The notes under the pieces are model-generated. The model was not told the origin of the DNA. It worked only from the letters and a program-made list of their open reading frames with translations, and searched no databases. Source: Litomosoides sigmodontis (taxonomy: Eukaryota > Nematoda > Chromadorea > Rhabditida > Onchocercidae). From it: 64,000 nucleotides of DNA. The stretch lies in contig OY718803.1 in the NCBI GenBank assembly GCA_963070105.1, positions 211,501 to 275,500 of the forward strand, read 5' to 3'. Below, in pieces: positions 26,938-40,574 of the stretch (position 1 is its first letter; every line of letters begins with the position of its first letter). The position numbers were made by a program, and so were the translations under genes.

Positions 26938-28652
26938 TCAAGTGAATAAACCTACGTAAGGTGTTGGATCCCACCAACGGTCCTGTAATGTGAAATACAC
27001 AGGTTCGCCATACCAGGTCCCAACTCTCCATGCTTTGTCATCACTAATTTCTGCCAGTTTTATTTCACAGTCGCGATTTTGTTTCAGAAGTTTCAACCAT
27101 CTGCAAAAATTTTATTTTTTGGAAGAACCCTCATAACCGAGAGTGTCGGTTAGTCGGCTTAGCTCAGTAGAGAGAGAGAGAGAGATTCATCGGAAAACAT
27201 AACGAAGTGCCCGAACGTCTTGAGCACGACCTTTGAGCACTTCGTCACGTTTCGCTTCTTCATCTCAAAAATATATGTAGAAATTGCTCGTGAAAACAGA
27301 GAGCAGATGACTCAAGTAAAGTGTAATAGAATATAAAAAACTTATTTTTTATCTGGCAATCATGTCAAGAAGACTCCATAACTAATTACGATGTGATGTA
27401 CCCACAAGGACAGGACAAGGACGAGAAAGAAGTTTTAAACACTTTTCTACAGTTTTCACGGCCTTTTTAAAAGAATATACTGCTGAAATTTCCATAATAT
27501 TTCTCATTTTTCTACAATCGTGCTAAATAGGGTCAATTGGCAAGTTGAACGCCTTTTTTTCAAGTTGTCTAACTTTATTCATATTTTCAAACAATTTTTC
27601 TCAAATTGTCCAGCTTTATTCATATTTTAATTAAATTGCGGATGATCAGCTAAGGTTAGCATTAAATAGTATAGAAGGAAAATGGGAAAAAAACCTTCTA
27701 TCTCTTTCGGCGTACAGAAATGGAGTCATCGCAATGTATAAATCCTTATCTTCAAATCTCTCCGTACTGCAACACACAAATATATGACTTATTTCAGCCT
27801 AGTTTTCAGTTATAATAGGAAACCCGAACACTTTGGGTAAAGCCGAAAAGACTTGAGTTGATTCAAGAAGACTGCCCAACGAATCAATTTTTTGAGTATT
27901 ACAAAATGTGGTATTCTACAATGGTTTCGTCGAAAATCTAGCATCGCCTCAACCCAAGACTCGTTTCTTGCTCAGTTAGAAATTTATTGTATGCAGACAT
28001 TCAATCAAATTCGCAATCAGTGAGTCGAACAGCTTGGAAATGGACGAAAAGACGAACAAAACTTACAGAATAGCACGTTTAAGAGCTCGAGCCTGGAAAA
28101 GACCGTATCCGAATAAAAAAACAACGGCCCCCAGTAGCTTTTCAGCTGAAAAAAAATGAATTAGAAACTTCAGATTTTTCCGTTTTCTGAAACTTATATC
28201 CTAAATTCTCTCTCTTTCAAGTTTGTTGAAACTACTGAACTATCAACTATTATCATCTAAATATAATGACAAAAATACCGACGAAAAAATTCAAATTAAT
28301 GACGGCACATAGTACTTTCTTTAACTTATTAATTTTCTGTACTGGATCAATATAATAAGTTAAGTAAACACTCCAAAATTAACATGGCAGCATGCAGAAG
28401 CTCAAAAGCAGACCTGAAGCTACTTATTGTAGCTACAAGTTGATTTAACTAATATACCATTCTACTTCACCTAAAACTACGAAGAGTTCTTCCAAACTGA
28501 AAATTAAAAACAGCATATTCCACTAAAATGAGTAAACACATAATTTAAGGATAACGGTTACCTTTCCACAGAACTTTTGGGTAGGTTCGTGACCAATTAA
28601 ATTTGCTATATCCACCGGGGGGCGGCATATCTTGCCGATAATCGGCCACCAT
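26938..28652 (-). CDS. nduf-a13: NADH dehydrogenase (complex I) subunit NDUFA13 / GRIM-19
   Basis: NDUFA13 is a single-pass accessory subunit of mitochondrial complex I. Exons in transcript order: 28652-28562, 28145-28067, about 27266-27207, 27100-26938. The N-terminus has the family signature RQDMPPPGGYSKFNWSRTYP (residues 6-25; human KQDMPPPGGY), followed by the membrane helix LLGAVVFLFGYGLF, the RAQDVRALR segment, then LKQNRDCEIKL and WRVGTWYGEPVY (C. elegans-like GTWYG.PVY). The start codon sits two bases after TTTCAG, a trans-splice layout. Oddity: exon 3 (60 nt) keeps the overall frame by length but is readable only if both its junctions are shifted by one base relative to AG/GT sites; microexons, unusual splicing or a sequence error could explain this. 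About 130 aa (human 144); the extreme C-terminus is uncertain. Confidence 0.88.
27561..27632. repeat. Diverged 31-bp tandem repeat in an NDUFA13 intron
   Basis: 27561-27591 and 27602-27632 share CAARTTGTCYARCTTTATTC followed by ATATTTT, a degenerate direct repeat with a period of about 41 bp. Confidence 0.65.
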
Positions 28653-29358
28653 CGCTGAAATATCCGAATTCACATAACCTAGAAGTTTTATACCTAGCAT
28701 GAGATCGGTTAACAAGTCCTGATATAAATATACGACAAACTGAGAACCGGAATTGTTGGACAAAGTGGCATACATGTAGGCAAATAATAACAAGGTCGGG
28801 AAACTGGGAAAAATTATCTGTGCTGCCAAACCAATTCGGAAATTTCCAGCAATAGTTTAGAATAAGAGTAAGAGCGAAAACTAGTCTCGTCGCACCCTCT
28901 CTGATCCGACTTTACACACGTCTGGAATCAGTTCTCCGGTAAGTAACGGAACATCCATCTGCGCCACATGCTGGGATATGAGACGCACAAGTATCATTGT
29001 TGTGTGAAACTATGGTTGGTCTCATCCGAAGAATTCTTTGGGAAATAGTGCAAATTCCCATCTCTCCCCTGACAAACTGAGGTCCTCATCATCTCCAATT
29101 TTGTACTGGTTCTCTAGGGGGTCGTGGACTTCTGGGTAATTAGGTCGTACTAAGCAGGACACTGAAAAGCAGCATATAAAACTTGACGGTCGAAAGGATT
29201 TTGATAGATGTTCCTAGCGTAAAGGAGAATGAAAATAGCTCTTATTATATGAGATTTGTGCGGAATTTTAGCTAATTGCTTAGATACGTGCTGCTTGTTA
29301 GAACTCTTATGACAATTAAAACAGGCCAATACGTCTTCACATTGTACATTCGACGGGT
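28653..29358. promoter_or_regulatory. Divergent promoter region of NDUFA13 and RPS19
   Basis: 706 bp separate the start codons of a complex I subunit gene (leftward) and a ribosomal protein gene (rightward), both normally highly expressed. It is less AT-rich around 28870-29180. A trans-splice-like acceptor TTTCAG (minus strand, 28660-28655) precedes the NDUFA13 ATG and AAAACAG (29316-29322) precedes RPS19. No specific binding motif can be named from sequence alone. Confidence 0.5.
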
Positions 29359-30415
29359 ATGGTGAAGCCGACGAGCGTTAAAGACGTCGATCAACATGAA
29401 ATAGTACGTCAAATTGCTGGTTTCTTGAAAAAAAGTGGCAAAGTAAGAGTGCCAGATTGGTCAGATGTCGTCAAATTGGGTCAGAATAAAGAATTGGCAC
29501 CGACTGATAGCGACTGGTACTACATCCGAACGGCGAGCATTGCCCGTCGTTTATACATTCGTTCACCTGCCGGTAAAAGCTTTATGTCGTATTTTTCATC
29601 GATATTTAAGTGGGGACCGAGTAACTATTGTATTTCACGCCAGGTTTTATGCTGTCATCAGAAACGGCATCATGCTAAATGTTTGTTTTGGAAATGAGGA
29701 TTTTAAAATAATTTTGTCTTTGTTTTCCAATATGTGGATTTATATCTGATGTACCCAACTTTATGTCCGATTTTCGTGTATTATTCGAGAAGAATGAATA
29801 ATAACTTCAGGCCTGTGCTAACAGACGAAACGCTGAAATCGCTGGGCGATTTCCCACAGTACTTTAAATACCGTTTAGGTGTTGGTGCACTGAGACGTGT
29901 GTATGGTGGTAATAAACGTCATGGTGTCTCACCGAATCATTTTGTGAAATCATCAGGTTCAGTTATACGTAAGGTTTTACAAACATTGGAGGCCATCAAG
30001 TGGGTGGAGAAAGATCCTGACGGTAAGGGACGCATATTGACTAGACAGGTATGTCTTTAATTTAGTTGGTAATATCGTCGAACTTTAGTCCCTTTGTATA
30101 CAAGTGTTTTCGTAACGTTCATTTTTGTTGCATAATCAGTTTCAATAGTTTTAATCGTTTTCCAGATTTTGCTAGAACAGTTTTCACAATCAACTAATGT
30201 TTATCATTCAGTGAAGAAAGTCTTGTACTCATTTCAGTAAATTTCAAAAAACCTTTAGTAAATGTATAAAATTCAAAGAAACATTGAATTTTGCTCCCTA
30301 ATAATCACCACCATTTTCGAGTTATTAGTTCAATTGCTTATTTTAGGGTCGAAAAGATTTGGATCGCATTGCATCACAGTTGCGTCAGAATACAAAGCAT
30401 TCACTAGAATCATAA
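29359..30415 (+). CDS. rps-19: 40S ribosomal protein S19 (eS19)
   Basis: eS19 is a small-subunit ribosomal protein needed for 18S rRNA 3' maturation. Exons 29359-29572, 29879-30048 and 30347-30415 join in phases 1 and 0, giving 150 aa (human 145). The sequence follows the family end to end: [75 protein letters not shown], then [28 protein letters not shown] and a basic tail. Only the internal HF/SSGS segment and the last ten residues vary. AATAAA at about 30612 is a plausible polyadenylation signal. Confidence 0.98.
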
Positions 30416-31358
30416 ATTTATAGATGATTTTAATGAAAATGTTTTTTGAAGAATTAAAATGATTTTGTCATTTAATGTAGAAAGCGTCTTTGAAGATACT
30501 GTGTGTTTAATTTGTCATAAACTGATAGTTTTAGCCTTTTTTCGTTGTTTCTTTTACTTTGTTGTAGAGAAATTTCTATAAATCCCTGCACTAATACTGT
30601 CCTATGCTATAAATAAAATCGTTGGAATTGCGAAAGAATTTCTTATATTACGAGAAACTTATTGGTCAATGGTTCAGATGCAAGGAATAGTTCAGTAATA
30701 TGTAGCACGTACTAAAATGGGCATTGAGTAGTCGGGACTATGTAGAGGAAAACACATTGCAACTGATAAATATCAGTGTATTCTAATGGTATGAGATGTT
30801 TGGAGCCTCGGAGAGGTTTCAAGCTTTTACAGTTCTATGCTTCATATATCACATCGATAAGTTTCAGTCGTTTTGTATTGCACTACCTGGAACTCCGTCT
30901 GAAGCGGTTGTTATTTTTCTGCTTGCCATAATTGTAGTTGGTTTATAATGTGTTGAAAGGTGGACATAATTTCAAGGTGCGGTTGTCGGTAACGTCGGCA
31001 TCCGTTAGATGAAGGAAGTATGTTAACGATAACACTGCCTGGTTCGTTACATCCTGGCAATAAGGACGCCTTGTCATGGTAAGTTGGAAATAATGCTCAC
31101 AGTTCATCAATGCCAAGGTGAGCAGGTCATCTCCTTTCCTTGACATTTGTTTTGCTTTTTTAAAAAAATGAATTAATTAACTAAGTAATTAATTAATTGC
31201 GAAATCGACAAACGCTCGAAAGTTAACATCGCATTCAAACATTGTGTTGTAGTGTTAAATTAAATAGTATTAAACAAGAAATCGGTTTCTTTTCTTTTTC
31301 CGACTAAAACCGTTTTGCTAATTCGACAGAATTCAAAGCTAGCAACTTATATAATCAG
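30416..31358. other. RPS19-WDR11 intergenic region
   Basis: It contains the RPS19 3' UTR (AATAAA near 30612) and the presumed WDR11 promoter. A minus-strand open frame at 30943-31146 has no recognisable relatives. Confidence 0.5.
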
Positions 31359-34300
31359 ATGACCATAGGCGAATGTATTGAATTATTTAGAGCCATAGTA
31401 ATTCTTGAAGTGAAAATAGATAGAGATTTGGAAGTTCAAATTTTGAAATGTACTATTGTAATTTTCCAGCGATATCCCATGTCAGGTATTTTCAGGAATG
31501 AAAAAGGTTTGCTGGTCTATGGAGCTCATTGTACAGTTGTGGTAATTGATGTGGTTCGTAATAAAATTATCCAGACTCTCGAGCGACATACTTCAGCTAT
31601 TACATATGTTAGTTTTTCCCACCGTCACTTCCTCTTATGAATTTACAACTTACTAGAGCTGAAATTTCATTTTCATGGGCTTATTGCTGAATTGCTACCG
31701 TTCATGTATACTGATGTTAATGCTGTAGTAGGTAGTACCGTTGATAAAATAAAAGGTGATTTTATAGTCATTTATTTTTCTCATTTTTTTCCTTGCCAGC
31801 CGTACTGTATCTCCAGTAATTCATTACGAAGTAAACTAGTAGCAACCGATCGAGTTGTTGGGAATTAATTTGCTATAGTTTTGGATAAAAATGCAATGAT
31901 AAGAATGGAATAATTTAAAATTAAGCTGATGTTAGAACTTTTAGATTTGTTGTTCATCAGAGGAAGAAATAGGTTCTTCTGCAGAAGTGCGACTGCGGTG
32001 TGCATCTGCTGATGTAGGCGGTGCAGTGGTTGTATGGGATATTATAGAAGGTATCGAGCTATCATCTTTTTCTATTCCTAACAGTGCAGTTTTGAGTAAG
32101 TTCTCTCTTTTTATATACTATTTTCATGAAGTTAACATTTATTTTTAGTGAAATTAAAATTAAGATGTGTGTGTGGGATTTATGACGACATCATTTTGCC
32201 AAAATCAAATTTGAATGAATAGACACACATTTTTTTGGTTTTGGAATAAGCTAAAAAATCAAGATACTGCATCTATTGTTTGTATTTTTGCCAGAAAAAA
32301 TTGTTTCTTCCGTGGTATTTAATCCTTTCTTTAAAATTTTTCAGATCTTGCTTGGTTTTCATGGGAAGATACAAGCCGTGATTTTCTTTTGGTGTTACAT
32401 TCTCCGAATAATTTAGTTCTATGGAATATAGTGACTGGAGATCGGATTTGGGATGTCACATATTCACAAAGCTTTAATGGTTTTTCCATTGATCCATTCG
32501 ATTCACGAAACATTACATGTTAGTGCAATTTAATTGGATTTACGGATTACTTGAAATCTGTGGAATTCACACTATATTATTTTTGTAATCTATGTAGTCT
32601 CATACTGTGGCTATCGTTCCCAACTATTACTTCATTAGTTAGATCTCACTTTTTTCAAGCTGCACTAGTATGCATTCCAAACCACTAAAATTAAAGAATT
32701 GATTTAACACTAAGAACGGTTGATTTCAGTTAGTTTAGTCGATGTTGGTTCTTTATTGTTCGTAGACAATGTTTTGCTTCATAAAGCTCCATCAGGACGA
32801 GGTTCTTCACTATTGGTATTCGGTACCTTATCAGAAGCAATGACCATTACACAAATTGAATATCACAATGCTTTTCCAAATATTCTTTTTGCAGCAACTC
32901 AAAATGAGGTTTGAAGATGGTGTTTGCTTCAAATAATACTTGTATTTTGATTGAAAGATTTTTGCATTTAGAATGGAGTTATTCGGTGAAAAATATTGAA
33001 CAGTTGACAGGAATACGAAAATATTTAAAAAGATAACGAATTTTGAGGATAAAATTTGAATTGTGTGGAAGATATAATTTTTTTTGTCTTTTTATGTGAG
33101 GAAGAAGGAATCAGGGAGAGAAAGCGCAGCAAAAAAAGATTTCAAATTATTACAATTTCTAAGTTACTTTACCAGCGCTCTGCACATTTTGTGAAATTTC
33201 TCTTGAACGGGAGAAAGGAGTTTTGGAAAGCTGACTAAATGAAATTTTTTGGCAATTAAGGATACTGGATGTATTAACTATCCTTAACCGTGCTGGGGAA
33301 GTCGCTGTATGTTTATGTCTATCACATATCAATTTTCAATGAGAGTTGTTGGTTTCAGTGATTGATGAATTTGTGCTCATGATGATGAATTTGAGCTTTC
33401 CTATTTCATTGTCTGTGAAAGTATAAATTCTGTAAATTTAAACTTTAATTAGAATTACTAATGTGTTTTAGATTGCATGTATTGAACTAGAATGTTGTTG
33501 CATTATGTGGCGGCACTCATGTCATACACCGTTACTGCGTCTAATGACTTGTAGCGAACGTGATATTTTCGTAATCGTACATTACAATGGAATCATTGAA
33601 TGGAGATCTTGCACAATGGTGGAGGATGATAAGGGCAAAACCACAATGAATTATGAGTTGTTGTATTCGGGTGAAACACAACGACAAACACATCACTGTC
33701 GGATATCCGCTGCAGCATTGTGCCCCATCACACAAACGACTATTGCTTTATTATATAATTCAGGCAACATTTCGATTTACCAATTGGTAAGTAGATATTC
33801 CCTTTCACTGTGGAACTGGTAATGCATAGCTAACGTCGACTGTGCAAACAGTGTTAAAACAGTGTTAAATCTACATGAAATTACAGTAAAAAAGCAGTGA
33901 AAGATCCTCTGTCCCCAGATCATGCTTCGACTCTGTAATCTTCATATTGTGACTCTAGATTTTTAATCAACATATATTCCTGTTTATTTTATTTGTTTGT
34001 TCATTTACGGTATGTACACTCTTTGTTTGTTTGTTTAGTCTTCGTTCTGTTTAGTTATTTATATTTTCTGCATTTACTTGCAATAATGTTGACTTTTGTT
34101 GTCATTTTCCTTTCTCAGTAACATGAGTACTCGAAGAGCTAGGTGTAAATTTTCTTGATGATGTCTTTTTCATTATTTTATTACCGTTTGACATATTTGA
34201 AAATTTCTTTGAATATTTTTATTTATAGAGTCTAAAAGAAGACGATATGGTACTGCCTTACCGGGCGAGCTACATCACGAATATAATTGACGTTAATGAA

Positions 34301-37300
34301 GATTTGTGCTGCTCAGTGAATGGTCACTTGAAGTAGGTGATATTTTACTTTCCAAATAATATTTCTTTAACAGTAATTAATATATCCAATTTAGGATATC
34401 AAATATAGCACAGATCTTTTCGTTGGGTCATGGAATCACGACGGTACGCACGCAACCGGGGGACGTTGAACAAAAATGTAAAATGATGCAATTAACTGCT
34501 CTTGGGAATAATCAGGGGATTGTACGATTGGTGGACATTTCAACAGGAATGATTTTTCGAGAACTACACATTCATACATGCCCTATTAAGTAGGTTACCA
34601 CATCCCCATTCAAGTGTAGTGCTCATTTTTACCTACTCCATACTGTTTTGAGAATTTATTCACTGGACATTTTTCTTATTTATCATTTCCAGAATTTGCG
34701 TATAGTTCAGTATTCCATTAACGATATCTATTCCTTAGTAAATTCCATAGTAGACATAGGACATGTTTCCTTAATATATTTATTTATGTCACCATAAAAC
34801 TCACATATATTCACTGCATTTGTCGTTCTAATTAGAAATGTTATTTTTCTAGTTTTTGTACGTAACGTCTTATCTCTTGGTTTGTATCCTACTATAGTTA
34901 TGAGGTTGCCAATTTGTTGAGCTATGCTGTGAGAACAAACTGTAAATCTTATAATTGAGATCGAATTGAAAAAGAGAAAGAATACTATGTAAACTACTTT
35001 CAGATGCATAGACTGGTGTGGACCACATAAGCTTATTTCGGCTGCATATGCTCACTCCTTGAGCACTTCGTCACTGGTTAAGAATGGCATTTTTATTACA
35101 GATATTCGAACAGGTAGGTACATTATTTTGGTTCATTCTCATTAAAATTTTCCTGTTATGTTAGTAATATTATGAATAATATTTGTAACATTTTTCTGCA
35201 GGTGAAAGTAAAAGATTGCGACCAGAGGTGGAAGAGACCCCTGTGGAAATGTTGCGGGTATCGTTCTATCAGTAAGCTAACTTGTTGCCTATCATTATAC
35301 AGTATCGATGAGATTATGCACTTTTTTTTTGTTTTCTATTCTTTTTCTTCTGAAGAATATTTGTTATACCAGCAATCAAGTTACTTCAACTCACTAATTT
35401 TTTTTGCCTTTAACTGATCAAAGTTTACGTAGTTTATCTTTTTTCTAAATCTTTTACAACTATCCTTCTGCTATCCTTGATTACGGTGTCAAAATTGCAT
35501 TTTCCAGATTGTACAAAAATACTACGTTATAACGGCAACATTTCATGTTTAGTTGTTACGTTGCGATTGGCTTCCGTAGTGAACCGTTAGAGATTTGGCA
35601 TCTGAAATCGATGCGTTTGTTAAGACGAATGTCCCGATCATGCCCAATTATTGTTGATATGGTAATCTTTCATTGATGTTTTTGTTAGAAGTTTCAATTA
35701 AATTCACTTAATTTCTGTGTTCATTAGTTTCCGTGTTTTCGAAACTATTCTACTTATAGGCTTGGTCCGGAAAGCATCATGCAGCGAAACAAATTTCACA
35801 TGGAGATGAACCTGTTTTTCGAGAGAATCTTGTTATTTTAGATGAAGAATGCCACTTGTACCACGTTGTGGTTAAAGGGTTACATGTAAGAGATGGAAAG
35901 GAAGTGAATTCACAGGTATAATAAGTGCATTTAATTTGTATGACATTTTAAATCTTTTCATACGCACGTTGTTTTTTAAACATAAATTTTTAGTATGTTT
36001 TTTTGAATTTTATTCCTTAGAATTCGAAAGGTCTGATTGAGAACTTTCATAACGTTTATTTCTGAGTTTATTTATAATTGGAGATGTCGTATAAATTCGT
36101 AAGTTGTACTGATCGTTCTATATAAATTGTTTTATACGAAGTTTACGTTCTGTAAGATCGTTCTTATTGATTTCAAATATTCTTAATTTCGATGACAATG
36201 ATATTAAGAAAAAAAAAGCACATAGGTTGAGAATTTAAGACAACTTGTTTTCACCAACGTTCTTCTTTTGTTCTTTTGCAGTGGAAAAGTGGTGCGGCAG
36301 TGAAATGTTTGGTATGGAAAGATGATTTACTAGCAATGGGCGATGCTTGGGGGCGATTAGGTGTATGGGATTTGGGGCAGCGGCAGTGTCGTCAAACACA
36401 TGGCACTGCTAGAGGACCAATTCTGAAACTTGTTTTCTCAAGAATTCCCGGTGATCATACTCTTGCAGTGCTGCACCAGCACACTGTTGTTCTTTGGGAT
36501 TCCGAGCAACTTATCGTACTTCAGGTATTGTACTGGAGCAAATTGGATGAAAGCTTCGGTTTTTTAAAAAGCAGTTAAATAGGCTTACATCATAATTTTT
36601 TGTTGATTTTGATGTATCGAAATTTATGAGAATTCTTTTCTCAAAATTTAATTTCATGCTTTCACACAGGATGTTTCAAGTGTTTGAATGATATATTGGT
36701 TTGAAGTTGTTCTAAGGTCTTCCAAATTTTTCCTTGTTATTTCTGACTAGCATACTTTTGACAGAAACCTGGTGCATATCTTTGACTTGAGCTGTATTAT
36801 ACGGTTACTTCATAAACGTTAACCTTATCTGTTCAAATGTAGTTTGTTTTTCAGCAGTGCAATAGTATTAGTACTTCAGTTTCGTTCTTGGATGTCGATT
36901 TGCATGGCATATGTCCGTTAATAGTTTGTTCGGATAATTCGTTTCGTTGTATATCGTTCGTTCCTTCAGAATTTCATCATCATTCAGGTCCAAAACTTTG
37001 ACATTCCATAAAATTTCGAAGTCCACAACTTTTGAATCATTCTCCTTCAATTTTTCGAATTCGTTGCTTGATGTTTTCAGAACTACTGTAGTGCGCTACT
37101 GTCACATTATTATTGTTGCTTTTGCCATTAGTTTGAATATTTTACAGACCTTCCTCTACTGCTTGAAGTGGATTCTTCGCAGCTGTTAACAGCAGTTTCA
37201 AATGATGACGCGAATATTATATTTTTACGCGAACTTTTAAGACTAAATGACAGGATTTCATATGGTTGTAGCAGTCTTTATCAATATCCTGTGGTACATC

Positions 37301-38635
37301 GACTTTTCGGTCAGCGATGGTTGTATGATTTGTGGTCGGTGGTGTTATCTACGCTTCAGGACACATCGCTTTCATCACGACTGCAAATATTTTGGAGCCC
37401 ACCACATTTAAAAGTGTCTCTTTATTTGGCATACGATACTGTGTTTTTTTATTTTTTAATCATTATCATTGAATATTTGATATTTCAGCGAAGAGCCGAG
37501 AAGCTACTTGCGTGCTTGATGAACTTACCCGATTTGAATTCTGTCCAAGTTGGTATTTTGGTTCATCTTGCAGTTGTCCTGCAGAAGGTCAGTTGGGTTA
37601 TTTTAATTTTTATCCGAGTTCTGTTTTACAAGAAATTTATGCCTTTTCAAGCGCGATTGGGCGATGCAGTTATTGCTTGGTTCACGTGAGGAATGCCGTA
37701 CCAGCGCTTTGCGAGCTTGTCTTCTTGCTTCGAATGTTTCTTCAGAAGGAGCTCAAAGCATTATCAAGCTTGTTGCAACTAATCTTATTGCAAATGAATG
37801 TATGACAGGTGATGAAAATTTCTTATTGAAATATATTGTTGGAAATATAGTGTTTACTTTATTGATGTAAAATTTATTTTGCATAGGATCGACTTGCAGA
37901 TGGTGTGCAACTGTTATTTTTAATTGGACATGGTGATGATGCTTGTCGTTATCTACAGGCTCATGGATTCTGGAACAAAAGCTTTCATTTCGCTAAGGTC
38001 ATTTATTCCATATTCCCAAATTTTACTTAAAATGTGCGTTGCGTGTTCATTATTGTGATAATCTTAATGTTGGTGACTTTTTTCTAAGAAAACAATAATT
38101 CCACATAATAATTAAAAGTAACAATAAGTAGAGAAGTTTATCTGGAATAAATGATCCATGTGGCGGTAGTACATACTGTGGGATTAGAATTCTATCAGCA
38201 TGAAATAAAATTTTCAATTTCGGACTAATTTTAGCTTGGCCTCGATGACTGGAAAGATGTTGGGAGTAAATGGGTCGAGCATTTGGCAACATCAAAGTCT
38301 CAAAAGGCATGTTGCAGTTGAATTAATTTCTTTTCCACCCTCTTTCTGACTTTCACTGTTTCTAACGTCATTCCAATGAATTTTAGAAACTGTGCTCTTT
38401 GCTGGCTGCGAATATCGCAGACTGGAACAAATTAACGATGCTTTTGACACAGAATTCGAAGATAGAAGTTGCACGGCATTTGCTTAAAACACTAGAAGCC
38501 GAGTCTATTTTCGTTTCATATCATCCACCGGCGGAATCAGCGGATGACATTCGAAAGGTTGTACTTCCGATTCTTAAGATTCATAGTGTAATGAACTTCA
38601 AATATTTCAGTGGTAGCAAGAAAATGAATTTCTGA
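31359..38635 (+). CDS. wdr11: WD repeat-containing protein 11
   Basis: WDR11 is a twin beta-propeller protein that acts with FAM91A1 in capturing AP-1 vesicles at the trans-Golgi and in ciliary/Hedgehog signalling. Twenty exons close in phase: 31359-31397, 31470-31607, 31963-32095, 32345-32518, 32730-32908, 33472-33786, 34229-34332, 34395-34589, 35004-35113, 35202-35271, 35553-35661, 35760-35915, 36282-36524, 36855-36987, 37148-37440, 37489-37587, 37652-37789, 37887-37997, 38235-38306, 38387-38635; about 1019 aa (human 1224). Landmarks: GLLVYGAHCTVVVID, RCASADVGGAVVVWD, FSIDPFDSRN, CYVAIGFRSEPLEIWHL, VKCLVWKDDLLAMGDAWGRL, and the C-terminal helical IIKLVATNLI...DRLADGVQLL. The intron after 38306 is GC-AG. 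The donor after 37789 is unusual. The first exon and last codons are weakly supported. Confidence 0.93.
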
Positions 38636-40574
38636 GCGTCTTTTTAGGCACTTTATGTCAATTCGTATACTTCAAATAATGGAGTAAATGCAAATAATGA
38701 TTGAAATGGATTTACGCTATTGGAAAATGTTTTTTAATGATATTAACAACAATTTTATCATATTCTATTCTAAAGTTATGAAGAATCTTAAAGGAATGGA
38801 TTGATTTCTTATTTTTACATAATTTGGTTGAATGCTTAGTGTGGCCTGGACTTAAAAAAAGGAATGAAGAATGAGTCCGAAGATTTTTATTATTATTAAC
38901 ATTATTAAAGTATATCTTTTTTAAAAAAAAAAGAGATGATTTTCTGAATCAAGTATAACAAGTAGGAAAAGGTGTTCAATAGGGGATAAATTGCATTATT
39001 TTTACCTTTTTGCTTCTGATTTTTAAATGGAATTTTTCAGGTCAAGCAGAGTATTGGTCCAAACGATTAGTATTATTTATAGGCTGTAAATAAGCCGTGA
39101 TTTTAATTATAATTTTTGGGTTTTACAGCAACCCAAAAATATTGATCATTTGAATGATCATTTAATGAAATATGGATCATTTAAATGTTGTAAAGTATAA
39201 TTTATATGCACATATAATATTTGTATCTTATTTTGATCGCGTATTTTTGAAATATTAATTGTTGTCGTCAAAAGATGTTCGCATTTTTCACCTAACCTTA
39301 GCAATAGAAAAAAGTTATAAAGAGACCTTCAAAGTATCTAACCGATGTCTTAAGAGATGTCATCATATGTATAATCTTCAAAAATTTGAAAGTCTCTTTT
39401 CTCATTCCTCTCTTCCTCCCTTTCTCTCCAATGTGGAAAAAATTTTAATTGTAATAGGAAAGAGTTATGGAATATGATAACACATTGTGTTTCTACATCC
39501 TTAATTTCTCGTTTCAAACTTAAACTTTCTTTGTCTCTTTTACGCTTTACGCATTAAGCATAATAGCATAAATTCATATGATTAACATAATTAGTATTCG
39601 TGGAAAATAAAGGAAGTTAAGATGAATTATAATTATCATAATTATACATTTTTATCCCACAGTGTCTTGCATATGTGATAACGTGCCGCACTTAATGATA
39701 GTGTGTATGGTCTACAACGTTTTCACGCACAACATGTTTCTTCTGTCCAAATATTTTGCTATGAAAAATAGAGGGAAAAGAAGAGGGGAAAAGATTGGCA
39801 AGGAGGAAAATGTTGAGCAAATGATACATTGCGGGAAATTGCTGTGGAATTATTACTGCCTACCGAATTTATCCCGTATTTTTTTCTTCACGATTGCTTG
39901 CGTTGCATAGATGAAATTATTTATTTCTTACGATAAGATGAATGATATGATAATTTTCCATAAATCTGCATAAATAATTTATGCATCTTCATCAATTTCC
40001 GATTATTTTTTAAAAGGGGACTGAGGAAATGTCATTTACTTGTTTTTTATATCCCACGTCACAATTTGAATTCATAAAGTATTTGAGAGACAGTTTATTC
40101 CAAAGAAATGCATAGTTGATAATTTGCTTACATCAAGTAATACATGAAATTTCGGCGGTACTTCAAGTATTGAATAAACCTATTTGACAATTTCTAAAAG
40201 TTCATCATCGATCTTTAGCCATATGACTGACCATTCTCAGATTTCTCCTCTGCTTTTAAATTTAAGGGAAACGAAAGGCTAGATGAGAGGGAGGTGTATA
40301 ATATCTATCCATAAGTAAAAACAAATTTGTTAGAAATCATAAAATTGAAATAGCGATATTAGATTGTCCGTGCAACCTGCATAAATCAATTTTTAGAGTG
40401 ATATCGTATCATTTAGCGAGACTTAGGTTGTGAACTTATACATTTAGGTATCCAGAGAGATAAAGGTACTACCTAATTCTAATTATGTAATGGTAAAATT
40501 TAAACTAAGATCGCCTTTTGCTTGGGAATGATTATTTCCTTCTGACCAAATAAACATGCATAGATGGTCAACTG
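38636..40574. other. Intergenic region between converging genes, about 1.9 kb
   Basis: WDR11 and the thioredoxin-fold gene converge here. The sequence is very AT-rich with poly-A/T runs; short frames at 39259-39477 and 39662-39910 look like chance. No gene seen. Confidence 0.5.

Noticed and set aside
26925..26955. Alternative last NDUFA13 intron giving a different C-terminus
   Set aside because: The intron would be only 31 bp, below the usual nematode minimum; reading through to TGA at 26938 is simpler.
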